Shown: positions 15,536 to 25,191 of the stretch, in pieces
How the letters are laid out: each line of letters begins with the position of its first letter
How positions within the stretch are numbered: position 1 is the first letter of the stretch
Origin: Humisphaera borealis
GTDB lineage: Bacteria > Planctomycetota > Phycisphaerae > Tepidisphaerales > Tepidisphaeraceae
Assembly: GCF_015169395.1 (NCBI RefSeq)
Contig: NZ_CP063458.1
Coordinates: forward strand, 2,976,001 to 3,040,000
Length of the DNA: 64,000 nucleotides
Direction: 5' to 3'
Notes under the pieces: model-generated
Databases searched by the model: none
Told to the model about the DNA's origin: nothing
What the model saw: only the letters and a program-made list of their open reading frames with translations
Translations under genes and position numbers: made by a program

Positions 15536-16798
15536 ATGCTCAATCCTGCCGACCGACCTACGCGCCAGCGGGTCGCCGCAACCGCGGCGGTCGTGCTGGC
15601 ATTCCTCATTCCCGCCGCGGTGCTGATCGCCTCGGGCATCGAGCGGACCGCCGCCGCCGCCGACCAGAACGAATACCACCTTCCCACCATCCGGCAGTTC
15701 GCCCGCCAGTGGCCTGCGGTCGATCTCAGCAGCTACCCCGCGGCGATGACGCCCGGTTATCACCTGTTGATGACGGCGGTCGTGAAACTCGGCGGCGACG
15801 TCGGTTCAATGCGCTGGGCCACGCTGCTGATCACCGCGGGCCTTGTCGGCACGCTCGCCTGGGCGGCCTCGGGACGACGCATGGGGACCTGGGACGTTGT
15901 CCTGCTCTGCCTTCCGTTCGCCTGGTCGCAGTACATCCTTCCCTCGGGCGTGTATGTTGTGCCGCACACGCTGAGTTGGTGGGGACTGCTTCTGGTCCTC
16001 GTATTGGCGATCGATTGTCGATGGTCCGGCCGATCGGCGGTGGTTGGGGGGATCCTGCTGTCCGCGACGGTGATGGTTCGGCAGATTTACATCTGGGCGG
16101 CCGCCCCGCTGGTCGCCGCGGCGATGACGGCCGCACCCTCAGGGGGCGGCGGTCGGGCCAGCGCGTTCAAACGGGCGCTGATCGCCGGGCTCTGCTGTGT
16201 GCCCGCTGCGGCACTGCTGTTCTACTTCTACAAACTATGGGGAAGCCTCGCCCCCTCCAGTCAGCCCTGGGCGAAGCCTGCCCAAGGCGTCAACCTGGCG
16301 GCGATCACCATGATCCTGGCGACTTTCGGGCTTCTCGCTCCGCTGGCGATCGCAAGGTTGCCCGTCGGGCCCAAACAATGGCTCGCGGCTCTAGCCGGGG
16401 TGGCGGTGGGACTGGTCCATTCGCTCATCGGCCCCACGACCTACAGCTTCGCCGACGGCCGATGGTCCGGCCTCTGGAATCTCGCCGCCCTCCTCGGAAC
16501 CGCCGGCGAACGGTCGGTGCTGATCACGATCCTGGCTGGTCTCGGAGGCGGCTGCGTCGGTTTGCTGCTGGCGATGTGCCGGCCATGGTTCGTCTGGGGT
16601 GCTGCGATTGCCGGCTTCATCGCGTCCAATGCCGCGGTCAACCTCGCCTGGCCCCGATATTACGAACCGATGGTGTTGATGACCTGCGTACTGATTGTTC
16701 GCGATCAGGGGGGAACAAGAACGTCTCACCGCGTCGCACGCGGCGCGCTGTGCCTGATGCAGGCGGGCCTGACCGTGTGGGCCTTTCGCAACGGATAG
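15536..16798 (+). CDS. GT-C type membrane glycosyltransferase-like protein, ALG10-like
   Basis: 420 residues with about ten membrane helices. After the first helix comes an extracytoplasmic loop, AADQNEYHLPTIRQFARQW...YPAAMTPGYHLL. Its acidic/His pattern (D/E-x-x-H followed by Y-P-x-x-T-P-G-Y-H) resembles the catalytic loop of ALG10/DIE2 glucosyltransferases. A later VMVRQIYIWAAAPLV resembles the family RQ motif. GT-C enzymes transfer sugars from lipid-phosphate donors outside the membrane. Start ATG 15536 is preferred over 15473 because the latter would translate the terminator hairpin. The ALG10-like assignment is by eye and moderate; integral membrane nature is certain. Confidence 0.7.
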   Translation: MLNPADRPTRQRVAATAAVVLAFLIPAAVLIASGIERTAAAADQNEYHLPTIRQFARQWPAVDLSSYPAAMTPGYHLLMTAVVKLGGDVGSMRWATLLITAGLVGTLAWAASGRRMGTWDVVLLCLPFAWSQYILPSGVYVVPHTLSWWGLLLVLVLAIDCRWSGRSAVVGGILLSATVMVRQIYIWAAAPLVAAAMTAAPSGGGGRASAFKRALIAGLCCVPAAALLFYFYKLWGSLAPSSQPWAKPAQGVNLAAITMILATFGLLAPLAIARLPVGPKQWLAALAGVAVGLVHSLIGPTTYSFADGRWSGLWNLAALLGTAGERSVLITILAGLGGGCVGLLLAMCRPWFVWGAAIAGFIASNAAVNLAWPRYYEPMVLMTCVLIVRDQGGTRTSHRVARGALCLMQAGLTVWAFRNG

Positions 16799-16825
16799 CC
16801 CGGGTTTGCACCCGCGGCGCGACCT

Positions 16826-19540
16826 CTAAACCATGCGTACATCGAGGTGCCCCTGCCGCGCGGCGCCGATCCGCTGCAACGCCATGTTGTGCGCCTCGGT
16901 GTAGTGGTTGACGAGGGTCGACCAGTCGAACTGCTCGCTGAGCCGTTCGGTGCGGTTGCGCATCTCGATTCTCTGCCTGCGGTTGAGCTGCGCGAAGTTG
17001 AACAGGTGGTTGACCAGCGCGTCGCACGCCTCGTCGAACCCCTTGCCCCGCCGCTGCAGGATGTGAATGCCCTGCCGGTCGGCGTCGCGGCGTTCCTTCG
17101 CCCAGACGTGCTTCTGCACGTACGACCCGAAGCCGGACAGGTCGCTCGTCACCGTCGGCACGCCCAGCGCGATGCACTCGAGCGGCGTGTAGCCCCACGG
17201 CTCGTAGTAGCTCGGGAAGATGCCCATGTGACACCCGCGCACGAACTGGTCGTAGTCCATGCTCATGACCGGATTGGTCGCGCTGAGGAACTCCGGATGG
17301 AAGACCATTTTCACCGGGTCGTCGGCGGCATTGAACATGTGCCGATGACGCAGGTGGTTGAGGATCGGGTCGTTCGCGTCGTCGGCAAGGTCGTGCGTCA
17401 CGATCAGCGGCTGCTGATGCGTCTTCCAGGCGTGCATGGCACGCTTGAGACGCACCTGCTCGTCCTCTTTCAGCAAGTCTCCAAACGCCGGCAGCTTGCC
17501 GTGTGCCGTGCAGTTGAGCAGCCTGCTGCCCATCTCGCGCTGGATTGACTGGCAGGTGTTGCGCAGGTCTTCGTACATCGACTGGTTCTGAAGCACCCGC
17601 ACGTTGATGTTCCGCGTCGGTGCCCGGGTAATGACGAACCCGATGACGGTCGGCGGATCCTGAATGCCCTTGAGCCGCCAGTTCAGGCGGTGCATCGCCT
17701 CGATGAACAGGTCCATGCCCTTGTTGCGGTATTCGTACCGGCCCGACGTGAAGACGTAGAGGGTGCGGTCCAGGTCGAACGAATAGCTCGGGAAGAAGTG
17801 CCCTTTCACGAAATCGTGAATGCGCTCCTTGCTCTGGGCGTGCAGGTGCTGGAACTCGTGCGGGGCGGCGAATTTGTGCAGGTTGATGCCGTTGGGCACG
17901 ATCACATCGGCCGTGCGGCCCAGCAGTTTTTCGGCCTCGAATGCCGTCACGTCGGACACGGTGGTGAACACCGTGCAGGCATGGGCGGCGGCGCGTTCGA
18001 TCGCGAAGCGGGGATAGATGTTGTACTTGCCGGCTTCCTGGTCGGGGTTCAGGAACGGCAGGTGGTCGTAGAAGAACGGGTTGTCGCCGGCGAGATACCG
18101 CCCCAGCAGGGTCGCGTGGGTGGTGAAGACGGTGGACACCGGCAGCCGCAGGTGCGCGATCCGCGGTACGGCGACGCCGCCCATCCACTCGTGGAAGTGG
18201 GCCAGGATCGCGCGGTCTTTGACGACCTGCGTCAGGACGCGGAAGAACTCGGCGACCGAGAAACCGAACGCGGTCACGTCGTTCACTTCGCCGTCGTCGC
18301 TCGGCAGCGAGATGCGGTGGTCTTCCCACATCAGGTACTTGTCGACGTGGAGCTGGTTGTAGCGGGCCCGCTGGTCGATCAGGATCACCCGCGGGCGACC
18401 GGGAATGAGCCAGCGGCCGAAGTGACACGGCACGCCGAGGTCGCGCAGCTTATTGATGACTTCGCGGATCGGGCCGTAGGCAGGCTGCTCTTCGAACTCG
18501 ATCGCGGCAGTGCCCGGGTTGTAGGGACCGATCAGACAGTAGCGGTCGCCCCAGCGGTCGATCATCGCCTGGGCCTTGCTCCGCAGCACCGTATAGATTC
18601 CGCCGAGCTGCCAGCAGACTTCCCACGCGACTTCGAACAGCATCGGCGGCTGCTGGGGCTGCTCGATATCAGCCGGCGTGACCGGCGGTCGCGGCTCGGC
18701 GACGGCAGCGACCGGCTGAAACGTCGTCGGTTGCGGCTTGGCGACCGGCGCTGCAGGAGCGGGCGCCGGGGCCTTGGCTTCCGGGTGCGGCGCGTGGGCG
18801 GCGGCCGCGCGTTCGGCATCGGCCGCCGCGGCCGGCGACGTCGTCGGTGCCGGCGATGCCGGAGCGGGCGCGGAAACCGGCGCTTTGACTTCTGCGGTCA
18901 CGGACGCGGGCTGCGCCGGGTTCGCCGGACCGACTTCCGCCTTGATCTCCGTCGCTCCCGCCGTCGCAGCCGCGCTGATCCCACTGACCGGCGCACTGTC
19001 GGAAGGCGACTTGGGCTTGGGGTTCGTCGGGCGGTCGGAGAATCCACGGCTCCACCCGGGCACGGCGTCAGGCGTTGGGTTTACCTGGGGCGTGGTCGGG
19101 GCTGATGCCTGCGCCTTGCCGACGATCAGCGACGCCGGCGGCGCAAACGCGGCCGGGCTCGGCGAGCCGCAGCTGTACGAAGACGTCTGCACAACAGGCG
19201 TGGGCGGCGTGATGATTGGCGCGGTCGCGCGAGCGGGAACGACCGGCGATGTCACCGGCGATGCGGCAGGCGGCTTGACCTCGGCTTTGGTCTCGGGCTT
19301 GGTCGCGGAGGCAGCCGGAGTGGCGGGCTTGGCGGCGGGAGCGACGGTTGCCGACGGAGGTGTCGCCGTCGTCGCCGCGGTCTTGCCCGCGGGTGATGGC
19401 TTTGCCGTCGCCGGGGCGGCACTGACCGCGGGTCCGGCGGCCTTGGTCGATGCTGCGTCCGCCTTCCCCGCGTCTGCCTTGTTCACCTTTTCTCCTCGGG
19501 TTGCCATGGGCCGCATTATGCAGTCGATGGCCCTTATCAC
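16826..19540 (-). CDS. Eukaryotic-type glycogen synthase (GT3-like) with long disordered N-terminus
   Basis: 904 residues. From residue about 300 it matches the animal/fungal GT3 glycogen synthase: PMLFEVAWEVCWQLGGIYTVL (start of the GT-B N-lobe), IGPYNPGTAAIEFEE, HFHEWMGGV, TTHATLLGRYLAGD, VSDVTAFEAEKLLGRTADVIVPNGIN, FTSGRYEYRNKGMDLFIEAM and the late donor-site FPSYYEPWGYTPLECIALGVPTVTSDLSGFG. The residues around E-P-W-G-Y-T-P-L-E are the catalytic acidic site. It would build alpha-1,4-glucan, in this family from UDP-glucose. The first 300 residues are Ala/Pro/Lys-rich, repetitive and probably disordered. Internal starts at 19516 or 19507 are equally possible. Confidence 0.85.
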   Translation of the reverse strand: MIRAIDCIMRPMATRGEKVNKADAGKADAASTKAAGPAVSAAPATAKPSPAGKTAATTATPPSATVAPAAKPATPAASATKPETKAEVKPPAASPVTSPVVPARATAPIITPPTPVVQTSSYSCGSPSPAAFAPPASLIVGKAQASAPTTPQVNPTPDAVPGWSRGFSDRPTNPKPKSPSDSAPVSGISAAATAGATEIKAEVGPANPAQPASVTAEVKAPVSAPAPASPAPTTSPAAAADAERAAAAHAPHPEAKAPAPAPAAPVAKPQPTTFQPVAAVAEPRPPVTPADIEQPQQPPMLFEVAWEVCWQLGGIYTVLRSKAQAMIDRWGDRYCLIGPYNPGTAAIEFEEQPAYGPIREVINKLRDLGVPCHFGRWLIPGRPRVILIDQRARYNQLHVDKYLMWEDHRISLPSDDGEVNDVTAFGFSVAEFFRVLTQVVKDRAILAHFHEWMGGVAVPRIAHLRLPVSTVFTTHATLLGRYLAGDNPFFYDHLPFLNPDQEAGKYNIYPRFAIERAAAHACTVFTTVSDVTAFEAEKLLGRTADVIVPNGINLHKFAAPHEFQHLHAQSKERIHDFVKGHFFPSYSFDLDRTLYVFTSGRYEYRNKGMDLFIEAMHRLNWRLKGIQDPPTVIGFVITRAPTRNINVRVLQNQSMYEDLRNTCQSIQREMGSRLLNCTAHGKLPAFGDLLKEDEQVRLKRAMHAWKTHQQPLIVTHDLADDANDPILNHLRHRHMFNAADDPVKMVFHPEFLSATNPVMSMDYDQFVRGCHMGIFPSYYEPWGYTPLECIALGVPTVTSDLSGFGSYVQKHVWAKERRDADRQGIHILQRRGKGFDEACDALVNHLFNFAQLNRRQRIEMRNRTERLSEQFDWSTLVNHYTEAHNMALQRIGAARQGHLDVRMV

Positions 19541-19617
19541 ACAAACGCCGGCGCTAAAAGCGTCCGAGAATCGTTAATCCCTGAGGCCGCCTTACCGCCG
19601 ACATGTGGCGCGACGGC

Positions 19618-21159
19618 TCAGGAAAACAGCGACATCTGTCCGTCGCCGGCCGTCCATTCGTACGCGTCGTCGGCGAAGCGGGTGATCATCTGGTCGCCCG
19701 GCCGAATCTCGGCGGCACTGCGGATGATCTGCCGGTCCTTCTTTCGCATGGTGATCGAGTAGCCCCGCCGCAACACCTGCTGGGGACCGATGGCATCGAG
19801 CTGGCGGGTGAGTGCATCGAGCACGTTCCGCCGCGACACGACCGCCTGCCGCATTGCGGTCTGAAGCCGGCTCTGCAGTTCAGCCAGCCGGTCCGACTGA
19901 CGCTGGACCTGGTGCCGCGGGTGCCGCTCGGCGAACCGCGTCGCCAGGCGATCGAGCCTTTGCCGCAGGTCGGCCAACACCTGCGCCGGGCGGTGCTTCT
20001 GCAGGCGGACGTCGGCGATTTCGACGCGGGCGCGCAGGCCGTCCAGCCGCCGGCGCAGCGCGATCTGCGTCGACTTCTGCACGTCGTCCAGCCGCTGCTG
20101 GCGCGAGCGGACGATCACGTCCATCGGCCGGCGGAATGCTTCGTGGCCGGCGATCGCGCCCAGCTCGCGGCGGGCGGACCGCAGCGTGTCGCGGACGTGC
20201 ATCGCCAGTCGCCCGGTCGCCTCCTGCAGCAGTCGCGCCGACTGCCGCCAGTGGTGCGTGATGACCCGCGCCGCCTCGGTGGGCGTGTGGGCGTGGTAGT
20301 CAGCGGCGAGGTCGGCGATGCTGACGTCTACCTCATGGCCGATGCCCGTCACGACGGGGATGGCGCTATCGGCGACGGCGCGAGCAACGACTTCTTCGTT
20401 AAACGCCCAGAGGTCCTCCAGCGATCCACCGCCGCGACCCAACAGGATGACATCCACGCCGCCAAGCCGCTCGGCATGTCGATTGATCGCATGGAGCGCT
20501 CCGGCGATCGCCGGGTGCGCCGCTGTCCCCTGTACCGGCACGTGAAAGAGCATCAGCTTCAACCAGGGAAAGGGCCGAAACACCTTCAGCATGTCGGCCA
20601 GCCCGGCGGCCTCGCGACTGGTGACCAGCGCGATCCGCCGGGGGTAAACGGGAATCGGCTTCTTCCGCTCGTCGGCGAACAGGCCTTCGCGTTCCAGCCG
20701 TTCCTTGAGTTGCCGGAACGCCAGCTCCAACGCCCCCTGGCCGACGGGCAGCAGCTGGATCAGCTTGAGCTGGTAGGTGCTCTTGCCGGGAAACGTGGCG
20801 ACCGATCCGCAGGCCAGGACCTCCATGCCGTCGGCCCACTTGAAGCGGATGCGGGAGGCCTCGCTCGCCCAGACGACGACGTCGATTGCGCTGCGGTCGT
20901 CCTTCAGTCGAAAATAGTGATGCCCCGATGCCGCCGGCCCGCGATAGCCGGTGACTTCGCCTTTCACCCAGACCGGCGACGGGAAACCAGCCCGCAGCGT
21001 ACCGGCGATGCGGGTGGCCAGTTCCGATACGGTCAGCGCGTCGGGCTGGCCGGGGCGGCCCTGCTTTGCGGGCGTGCCCGGCGGTTCGGCCGGCACATCC
21101 GGCTGGCCGCGCTGACCTCGAACGACCCTGGAATGAAAATCGAAGAATCCGCTCGCCAT
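19618..21159 (-). CDS. xseA: Exodeoxyribonuclease VII large subunit
   Basis: 513 residues from ATG 21159 (MASGFFDFHSR). An OB-fold domain (LTVSELATRIAGTL, SPVWVKGEVTGYRGPAASGHHYFRLKD) precedes the catalytic domain, with PRRIALVTSREAAGLADML, DVILLGRGGGSLEDLWAFNEE and PVVTGIGHEVDVSIADLAADYHAHTPTEAA, all family hallmarks. A long helical coiled region and a C-terminal RGYSITMRKKDRQIIRSAAEIRPGD close it. With the small subunit XseB it degrades single-stranded DNA to short oligonucleotides. No xseB is visible nearby. About 25 residues between the start and the OB fold are Gly/Pro-rich and not typical. Confidence 0.95.
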   Translation of the reverse strand: MASGFFDFHSRVVRGQRGQPDVPAEPPGTPAKQGRPGQPDALTVSELATRIAGTLRAGFPSPVWVKGEVTGYRGPAASGHHYFRLKDDRSAIDVVVWASEASRIRFKWADGMEVLACGSVATFPGKSTYQLKLIQLLPVGQGALELAFRQLKERLEREGLFADERKKPIPVYPRRIALVTSREAAGLADMLKVFRPFPWLKLMLFHVPVQGTAAHPAIAGALHAINRHAERLGGVDVILLGRGGGSLEDLWAFNEEVVARAVADSAIPVVTGIGHEVDVSIADLAADYHAHTPTEAARVITHHWRQSARLLQEATGRLAMHVRDTLRSARRELGAIAGHEAFRRPMDVIVRSRQQRLDDVQKSTQIALRRRLDGLRARVEIADVRLQKHRPAQVLADLRQRLDRLATRFAERHPRHQVQRQSDRLAELQSRLQTAMRQAVVSRRNVLDALTRQLDAIGPQQVLRRGYSITMRKKDRQIIRSAAEIRPGDQMITRFADDAYEWTAGDGQMSLFS

Positions 21160-21313
21160 TGCAGCGGAGTATACTGTGATCCAGTCATGGATGGTTGACC
21201 GTGCCAAGGCCGATTGTTGAAGCCCCGACCCCTGCGGCAACAATCACCGCGACGGCAATCCCCCGGCGGCATTCCATCACCGAAGCGCGACTCTCGACAT
21301 CGTCCCAAATCCC

Positions 21314-21874
21314 ATGGAACTACGTCCTGTCACCCCGAACGATCTGGCCCTGCTCGGAGAGATCGACGGCACCATCGAAACGCGGCAGTATCTGCACATC
21401 GAGCGCAGCGGGACCGGGCTTGCCGCAAGCTGGCAGATTCACGAGCGGCCCCTGCGCGAACGCATCGTCCGGGCCAATCCGATCGACGACGAGCGGCGAC
21501 TGATGCTGAAGATGATCGCCACCGGCGCCGACGAAGGCGTCGCCATGATGGCGTCTCACGACGACATGCCCGTGGCGCTGGTCGCCGCCGTTCCCGAGCC
21601 GGCTTTAGGCACGCTGCGCATCGCCGAGCTGCGGGTTGATTTCGATCTTCGCCGCCAGGGGCTCGCCAGTGCCCTGGTGTACTCGATGATCGCCGAGGCC
21701 AAAACGCGGGGCTTGCGGGCGGTGTCGGCGGAAACCACGACCGATAACTTTCCCGCGGCGCAACTGCTTTCCCGATGCGGATTTGAGATCACCGGCCTGG
21801 ACGAACGCCGGCGGTCCAACCACGACCTGGTGAAAGAAACGGTCTCGATCTTCTGGCACGCCTCCCTCGATTAA
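21314..21874 (+). CDS. GNAT-family N-acetyltransferase
   Basis: 186 residues starting MELRPVTPNDLALLGEIDGTIE. The acetyl-CoA pyrophosphate-binding motif A is ELRVDFDLRRQGLASALV (R-R-Q-G-L-A), preceded by the beta4 strand and followed by EAKTRGLRAVSAETTTDNFPAAQLLSRCGFEITG (motif B, with the conserved N and C-G-F). These enzymes acetylate amino groups on small molecules, proteins or RNA; nothing here narrows the substrate. It is transcribed away from xseA, in the same direction as the small gene that follows. Confidence 0.88.
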   Translation: MELRPVTPNDLALLGEIDGTIETRQYLHIERSGTGLAASWQIHERPLRERIVRANPIDDERRLMLKMIATGADEGVAMMASHDDMPVALVAAVPEPALGTLRIAELRVDFDLRRQGLASALVYSMIAEAKTRGLRAVSAETTTDNFPAAQLLSRCGFEITGLDERRRSNHDLVKETVSIFWHASLD

Positions 21875-21949
21875 TCGCAATTTTTCGGCATTTTTGCTCA
21901 TTTTGCTCCGCCGACCGGCCGATCCGATAAGTGAGGCACGTGTGTCACC

Positions 21950-22228
21950 ATGACATACATCAACCCCATCTCCGGAACCGCGATGGCGGGAGCAGCACAG
22001 CAGGAGCAGCTCTCGGCCGACAAGACGCGGCAACTGCGCCGACAGCAGCAGGTCAAGCGAAACGTCGCCGCTGCGTCGGACCACTTTGAACATTCGGTGG
22101 AGAACGCCGAGGAAGTGTCCCCGGTACAGGAAGACAAACGCCGACAGCAGCAGGGCGGAACCGGTTCCCGGAAGAAGCAGCGTAAACCGGACGAAGGGGA
22201 CCTGCCGCACATCGACACGACGGCGTGA
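21950..22228 (+). CDS. Small charged hypothetical protein
   Basis: 92 residues, MTYINPISGTAMAGAAQQEQL. The rest is very rich in Gln, Arg, Lys, Glu and Asp (RQLRRQQQVKRN, EDKRRQQQGGTG, GSRKKQRKPDEGDLPH) and probably disordered, with no membrane segment or Cys. The ATG sits 12 bases after an AGGCACG, a weak ribosome site. The codon pattern matches its neighbours. I do not recognise a family. The 75 bases before it are AT-rich for this genome (runs of TTTTT near 21885), a plausible promoter area. Confidence 0.6.
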   Translation: MTYINPISGTAMAGAAQQEQLSADKTRQLRRQQQVKRNVAAASDHFEHSVENAEEVSPVQEDKRRQQQGGTGSRKKQRKPDEGDLPHIDTTA

Positions 22229-22321
22229 ACGATCTAGCCCCCCACTCGCCGCGTGGTGGCAGCGAAAGACGCAACGGCCGGTGTGACCGGCGCAACTTGG
22301 TATCATCCGTCAGGAGGCTCC

Positions 22322-24538
22322 ATGCCGACTGACGACCCGCTCTTCTCAAATCTATCCGCGGCCGCCCGACCGCTACCCTCGAACGCTTCAGTCCGTCTCC
22401 ATCTGAAACTCAGTCGCTTATCCGCCGCGATGGTCTTCGGCATCGCGTCGCTGGTGCTGGTGGGTTGGGTCTTCGAGAACGAACTGCTCAAGAGCCTGCT
22501 TCACCCGGCCCGCATCGCGATGAACCCGCTCTCGGCGGTCGCGTTCATTCTTTCCGCGGTCGCCGCGCTGCTGCTCGCGGCGCCAGCCGAAGCGGCGCAT
22601 CGGCGACGATTGCTGATCGACATCATGGCGGCGCTAGTGTTGGCGATCGGACTGGTACAGACCGCCGCCAGTGCCGGGCTTCCGCTGGTGCTGGATCAGG
22701 TGCTGTTCCGAAGCCGGCTCGACGGCAACGTCATGGCACCGAACACCGCGTTGGGATTCGCGTTGATCGGCGCAGCCCTGCTGTCGATGGATCGCCGGGT
22801 CTTTCGCCGCCGGGTTACCGCCTGGATCACCCTGTGCGCCTTCGCGCTGGCGCTGATGGCGCTGCTGGGCTACGCGTACAACGTAAGTTCGCTGTATCAG
22901 TTGCGCGGCTTCATCGCGATGGCGCTGAACACGGCGATCTGCTTCTACGCACTGTCGCTAGCCATCCTCGCCGCCCGGCCGACCCTCCCGCCGATCTCCA
23001 CGCTGTTGTCGGATTCGATCGGCGGGCTGGTGCTTCGACGACTGCTGCCGGCGGCGATCATCATGCCTTCGCTGGTGGGCTTTGGCGCGCTGTCAGTGGT
23101 GCGGCGCGGGGGACTTGATGCCGAGATCGCCGTCCTGATCTTTACCCTCACGACGATCATCGTCTTTGTCGCGCTGACGAGTTGGACCGCCGACCGCCTC
23201 TACCGCCTGGACATGGCCAACCGCCTGACAGTCGATCGGCTGCAGCGGGCCGAGGCGGTCTACCACTCGCTCGTCGAAACACTGCCACAGAACATTTTCC
23301 GCAAGGACTTCGCCGGCCGGTTCAGTTTCGGCAATCGCAACTTCTGCAAGACCCTCGGCCGCCCGCTGGACCAGATCGTCGGCCGTACCGACTTCGACTT
23401 TTACGCGCCCGAACTCGCCGCCCGCTACCGTCACGACGACATGGAGGTTGCCCGCGGCGGGGTTGCCAAGGACGTCGTGGAGGAACACGTCACCCCGGCC
23501 GGCAGCCAGCTTTACGTGCAGGTGATCAAGACGCCGGTGCTCGGCCCCGACGGCGTCGTCATCGGCGTGCAGGGAATCTTCTGGGACGTCACCGACCGTG
23601 TCGTGGCCCAGCAGATGCTGGAGAAGCGAAACGTCGAGCTGCGCGAAGCCAACGTCCAGCTCGAACGGGCCGTCGGCGCCGAACGCGCCGCCCGCGAGGA
23701 ACTGCAACGCACCCAGACGCACCTGGTGCAATCCGAAAAGATGGTCGGCCTCGGACAGATGGTGGCCGGCGTCGCGCACGAGATCAACAATCCGCTGGCG
23801 TTCGTAAGCAACAACGTCGCCGTTCTTCAGCGCGACGCCCGGAGCTTGGGCCAGGTGATCGACCTTTACCGCAGCGCCGACAAGGATCTGGCCACCGTGC
23901 GGCCGGACCTGATGGCCGAGATCGCCGAACTGGCCGAGAACATCGACCTGGGGTACACGCGAAGCAATATCGACGATCTCCTGACGCGGTCGCGGGAGGG
24001 GCTCCGCCGCATCCAGCAGATCGTCCGCGATCTTCGCGACTTCGTTCGACTGGACGAAAGCGATCTGCAGGCGGTCGATCTCAATGCCGGCGTTCAAAGC
24101 ACGCTCAACATCATCAGCGGTCACGCCAAGAAAAAGCAGGTCCAGCTGGAGACGGAACTGGTCGATCTGCCCGCCGTGACCTGTTACCCCGCGAAGGTCA
24201 ACCAGGTCATCATGAACCTGGTGGGCAACGCGATCGATGCCTCGAAGGAGCACGGGCGCGTTCTGATCCGCACCCGCGGCGGCCCGGACGGGCGATCGGT
24301 CATCCTGGAGGTGTCGGACGCCGGGTGCGGCATCCCGCCGGAACTGAAGCAGCGGATCTTCGATCCGTTTTTCACCACCAAGCCGATCGGCCAGGGAACG
24401 GGACTGGGATTGAGCATCAGTTACGGAATCGTCCGCGATCACGGCGGCGAGATCGAAGTCGACAGCGAGGTGGGCAATGGCACGACGTTCCGGGTCATTC
24501 TCCCCGTGGACGGCCCTAAAGCACGAGCGGGTGAATGA
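22322..24538 (+). CDS. Membrane-bound PAS sensor histidine kinase
   Basis: 738 residues from ATG 22322, set by an AGGAGG eight bases upstream. The N-terminal 290 residues hold seven or eight membrane helices. A PAS domain follows (YHSLVETLPQNIFRKDFAGRFSFGNRNFCKTLG to QGIFWDVTDR), then a short coil. The HisKA dimerisation domain carries GVAHEINNPLAFVSNN with phospho-acceptor His486, and the ATPase domain has N-box VNQVIMNLVGNAIDAS, G1 DAGCGIP and G2 GTGLGLSISYGIV. It should autophosphorylate on a membrane or PAS signal and pass phosphate to an unlinked response regulator, since none is adjacent. It overlaps the next gene by four bases (ATGA), so the two are probably translationally coupled. 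Confidence 0.93.
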   Translation: MPTDDPLFSNLSAAARPLPSNASVRLHLKLSRLSAAMVFGIASLVLVGWVFENELLKSLLHPARIAMNPLSAVAFILSAVAALLLAAPAEAAHRRRLLIDIMAALVLAIGLVQTAASAGLPLVLDQVLFRSRLDGNVMAPNTALGFALIGAALLSMDRRVFRRRVTAWITLCAFALALMALLGYAYNVSSLYQLRGFIAMALNTAICFYALSLAILAARPTLPPISTLLSDSIGGLVLRRLLPAAIIMPSLVGFGALSVVRRGGLDAEIAVLIFTLTTIIVFVALTSWTADRLYRLDMANRLTVDRLQRAEAVYHSLVETLPQNIFRKDFAGRFSFGNRNFCKTLGRPLDQIVGRTDFDFYAPELAARYRHDDMEVARGGVAKDVVEEHVTPAGSQLYVQVIKTPVLGPDGVVIGVQGIFWDVTDRVVAQQMLEKRNVELREANVQLERAVGAERAAREELQRTQTHLVQSEKMVGLGQMVAGVAHEINNPLAFVSNNVAVLQRDARSLGQVIDLYRSADKDLATVRPDLMAEIAELAENIDLGYTRSNIDDLLTRSREGLRRIQQIVRDLRDFVRLDESDLQAVDLNAGVQSTLNIISGHAKKKQVQLETELVDLPAVTCYPAKVNQVIMNLVGNAIDASKEHGRVLIRTRGGPDGRSVILEVSDAGCGIPPELKQRIFDPFFTTKPIGQGTGLGLSISYGIVRDHGGEIEVDSEVGNGTTFRVILPVDGPKARAGE

Positions 24539-25191
24539 AACGGGCGTGTCTGTTTCCCGGATCGATCGGTATCATTGGAAGCGGTATGCCCAACCCATAC
24601 GTCTATACCCAGCGGCGGCGCATCCTCATGCAGGTTGTGATGGTTGGTATCTTCGGCCTGACGCTCGCCATGGCAGCGCTGGTCAGCAACGCGCGGAATG
24701 CGGCCGAAGCGGTCAAGCTGGGACCTGCCGTCGGGATCGGACGGTATTGGGTTTCGCCGCCGCAGGGGTGGACGCTCAAGCGGAAGTGGGTCACCGTCCT
24801 TCCCCCCGTGCCGAGCCTGCAGGCGAATGATCCGGTCGGCGGTCGGGTGCTGGACGTGACGCAGCAGTTTCTGAGTTACGACGTTACGCCGGACTCGTAC
24901 CTCGACACGTTTCACGGGATCGACGGTGAAAACAGCATTGCGACGCCGATCACGGTCGCCGGTCAGCCGGGCCTGGCGGTATCGGTCGTCAAGCAGCGCC
25001 AGGGGGCCGGGTGGAGCAGCACGACGTCGCACCAGTACGCGGTGCTGGTGACGGACCGGCGCCTGGTGCTCCTGGTGGAACTGGAATCGCCGGGCGGGGC
25101 GACCACGGCGTCCGACCGCCGGGTCTTCCGCGACGTGGTCGCGTCGATCAAGAACGCCCCGGCGGATGAGCCGGTGCCCGACGAGCCCTGA
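24535..25191 (+). CDS. Single-pass membrane protein coupled to the histidine kinase
   Basis: 218 residues. Basic residues (YTQRRRIL) precede one membrane helix (VVMVGIFGLTLAMAALV). The outer domain begins VGIGRYWVSPPQGWTLKRK and contains QQFLSYDVTPDSYLDTF and VLVTDRRLVLLVELESPGG, resembling PsbP/DUF1795-like folds seen in exported planctomycete proteins. An alternative start at ATG 24586, with GGAAG upstream, would trim 17 residues and leave the helix intact. The four-base overlap with the kinase suggests a role in the same pathway, perhaps an accessory sensor; this is inference from position. Confidence 0.7.
   Translation: MKRACLFPGSIGIIGSGMPNPYVYTQRRRILMQVVMVGIFGLTLAMAALVSNARNAAEAVKLGPAVGIGRYWVSPPQGWTLKRKWVTVLPPVPSLQANDPVGGRVLDVTQQFLSYDVTPDSYLDTFHGIDGENSIATPITVAGQPGLAVSVVKQRQGAGWSSTTSHQYAVLVTDRRLVLLVELESPGGATTASDRRVFRDVVASIKNAPADEPVPDEP

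Noticed and set aside
22322-24538. Cognate pair with the response regulator at 61674
   Set aside because: They are 37 kb apart and there is no sequence evidence linking them.
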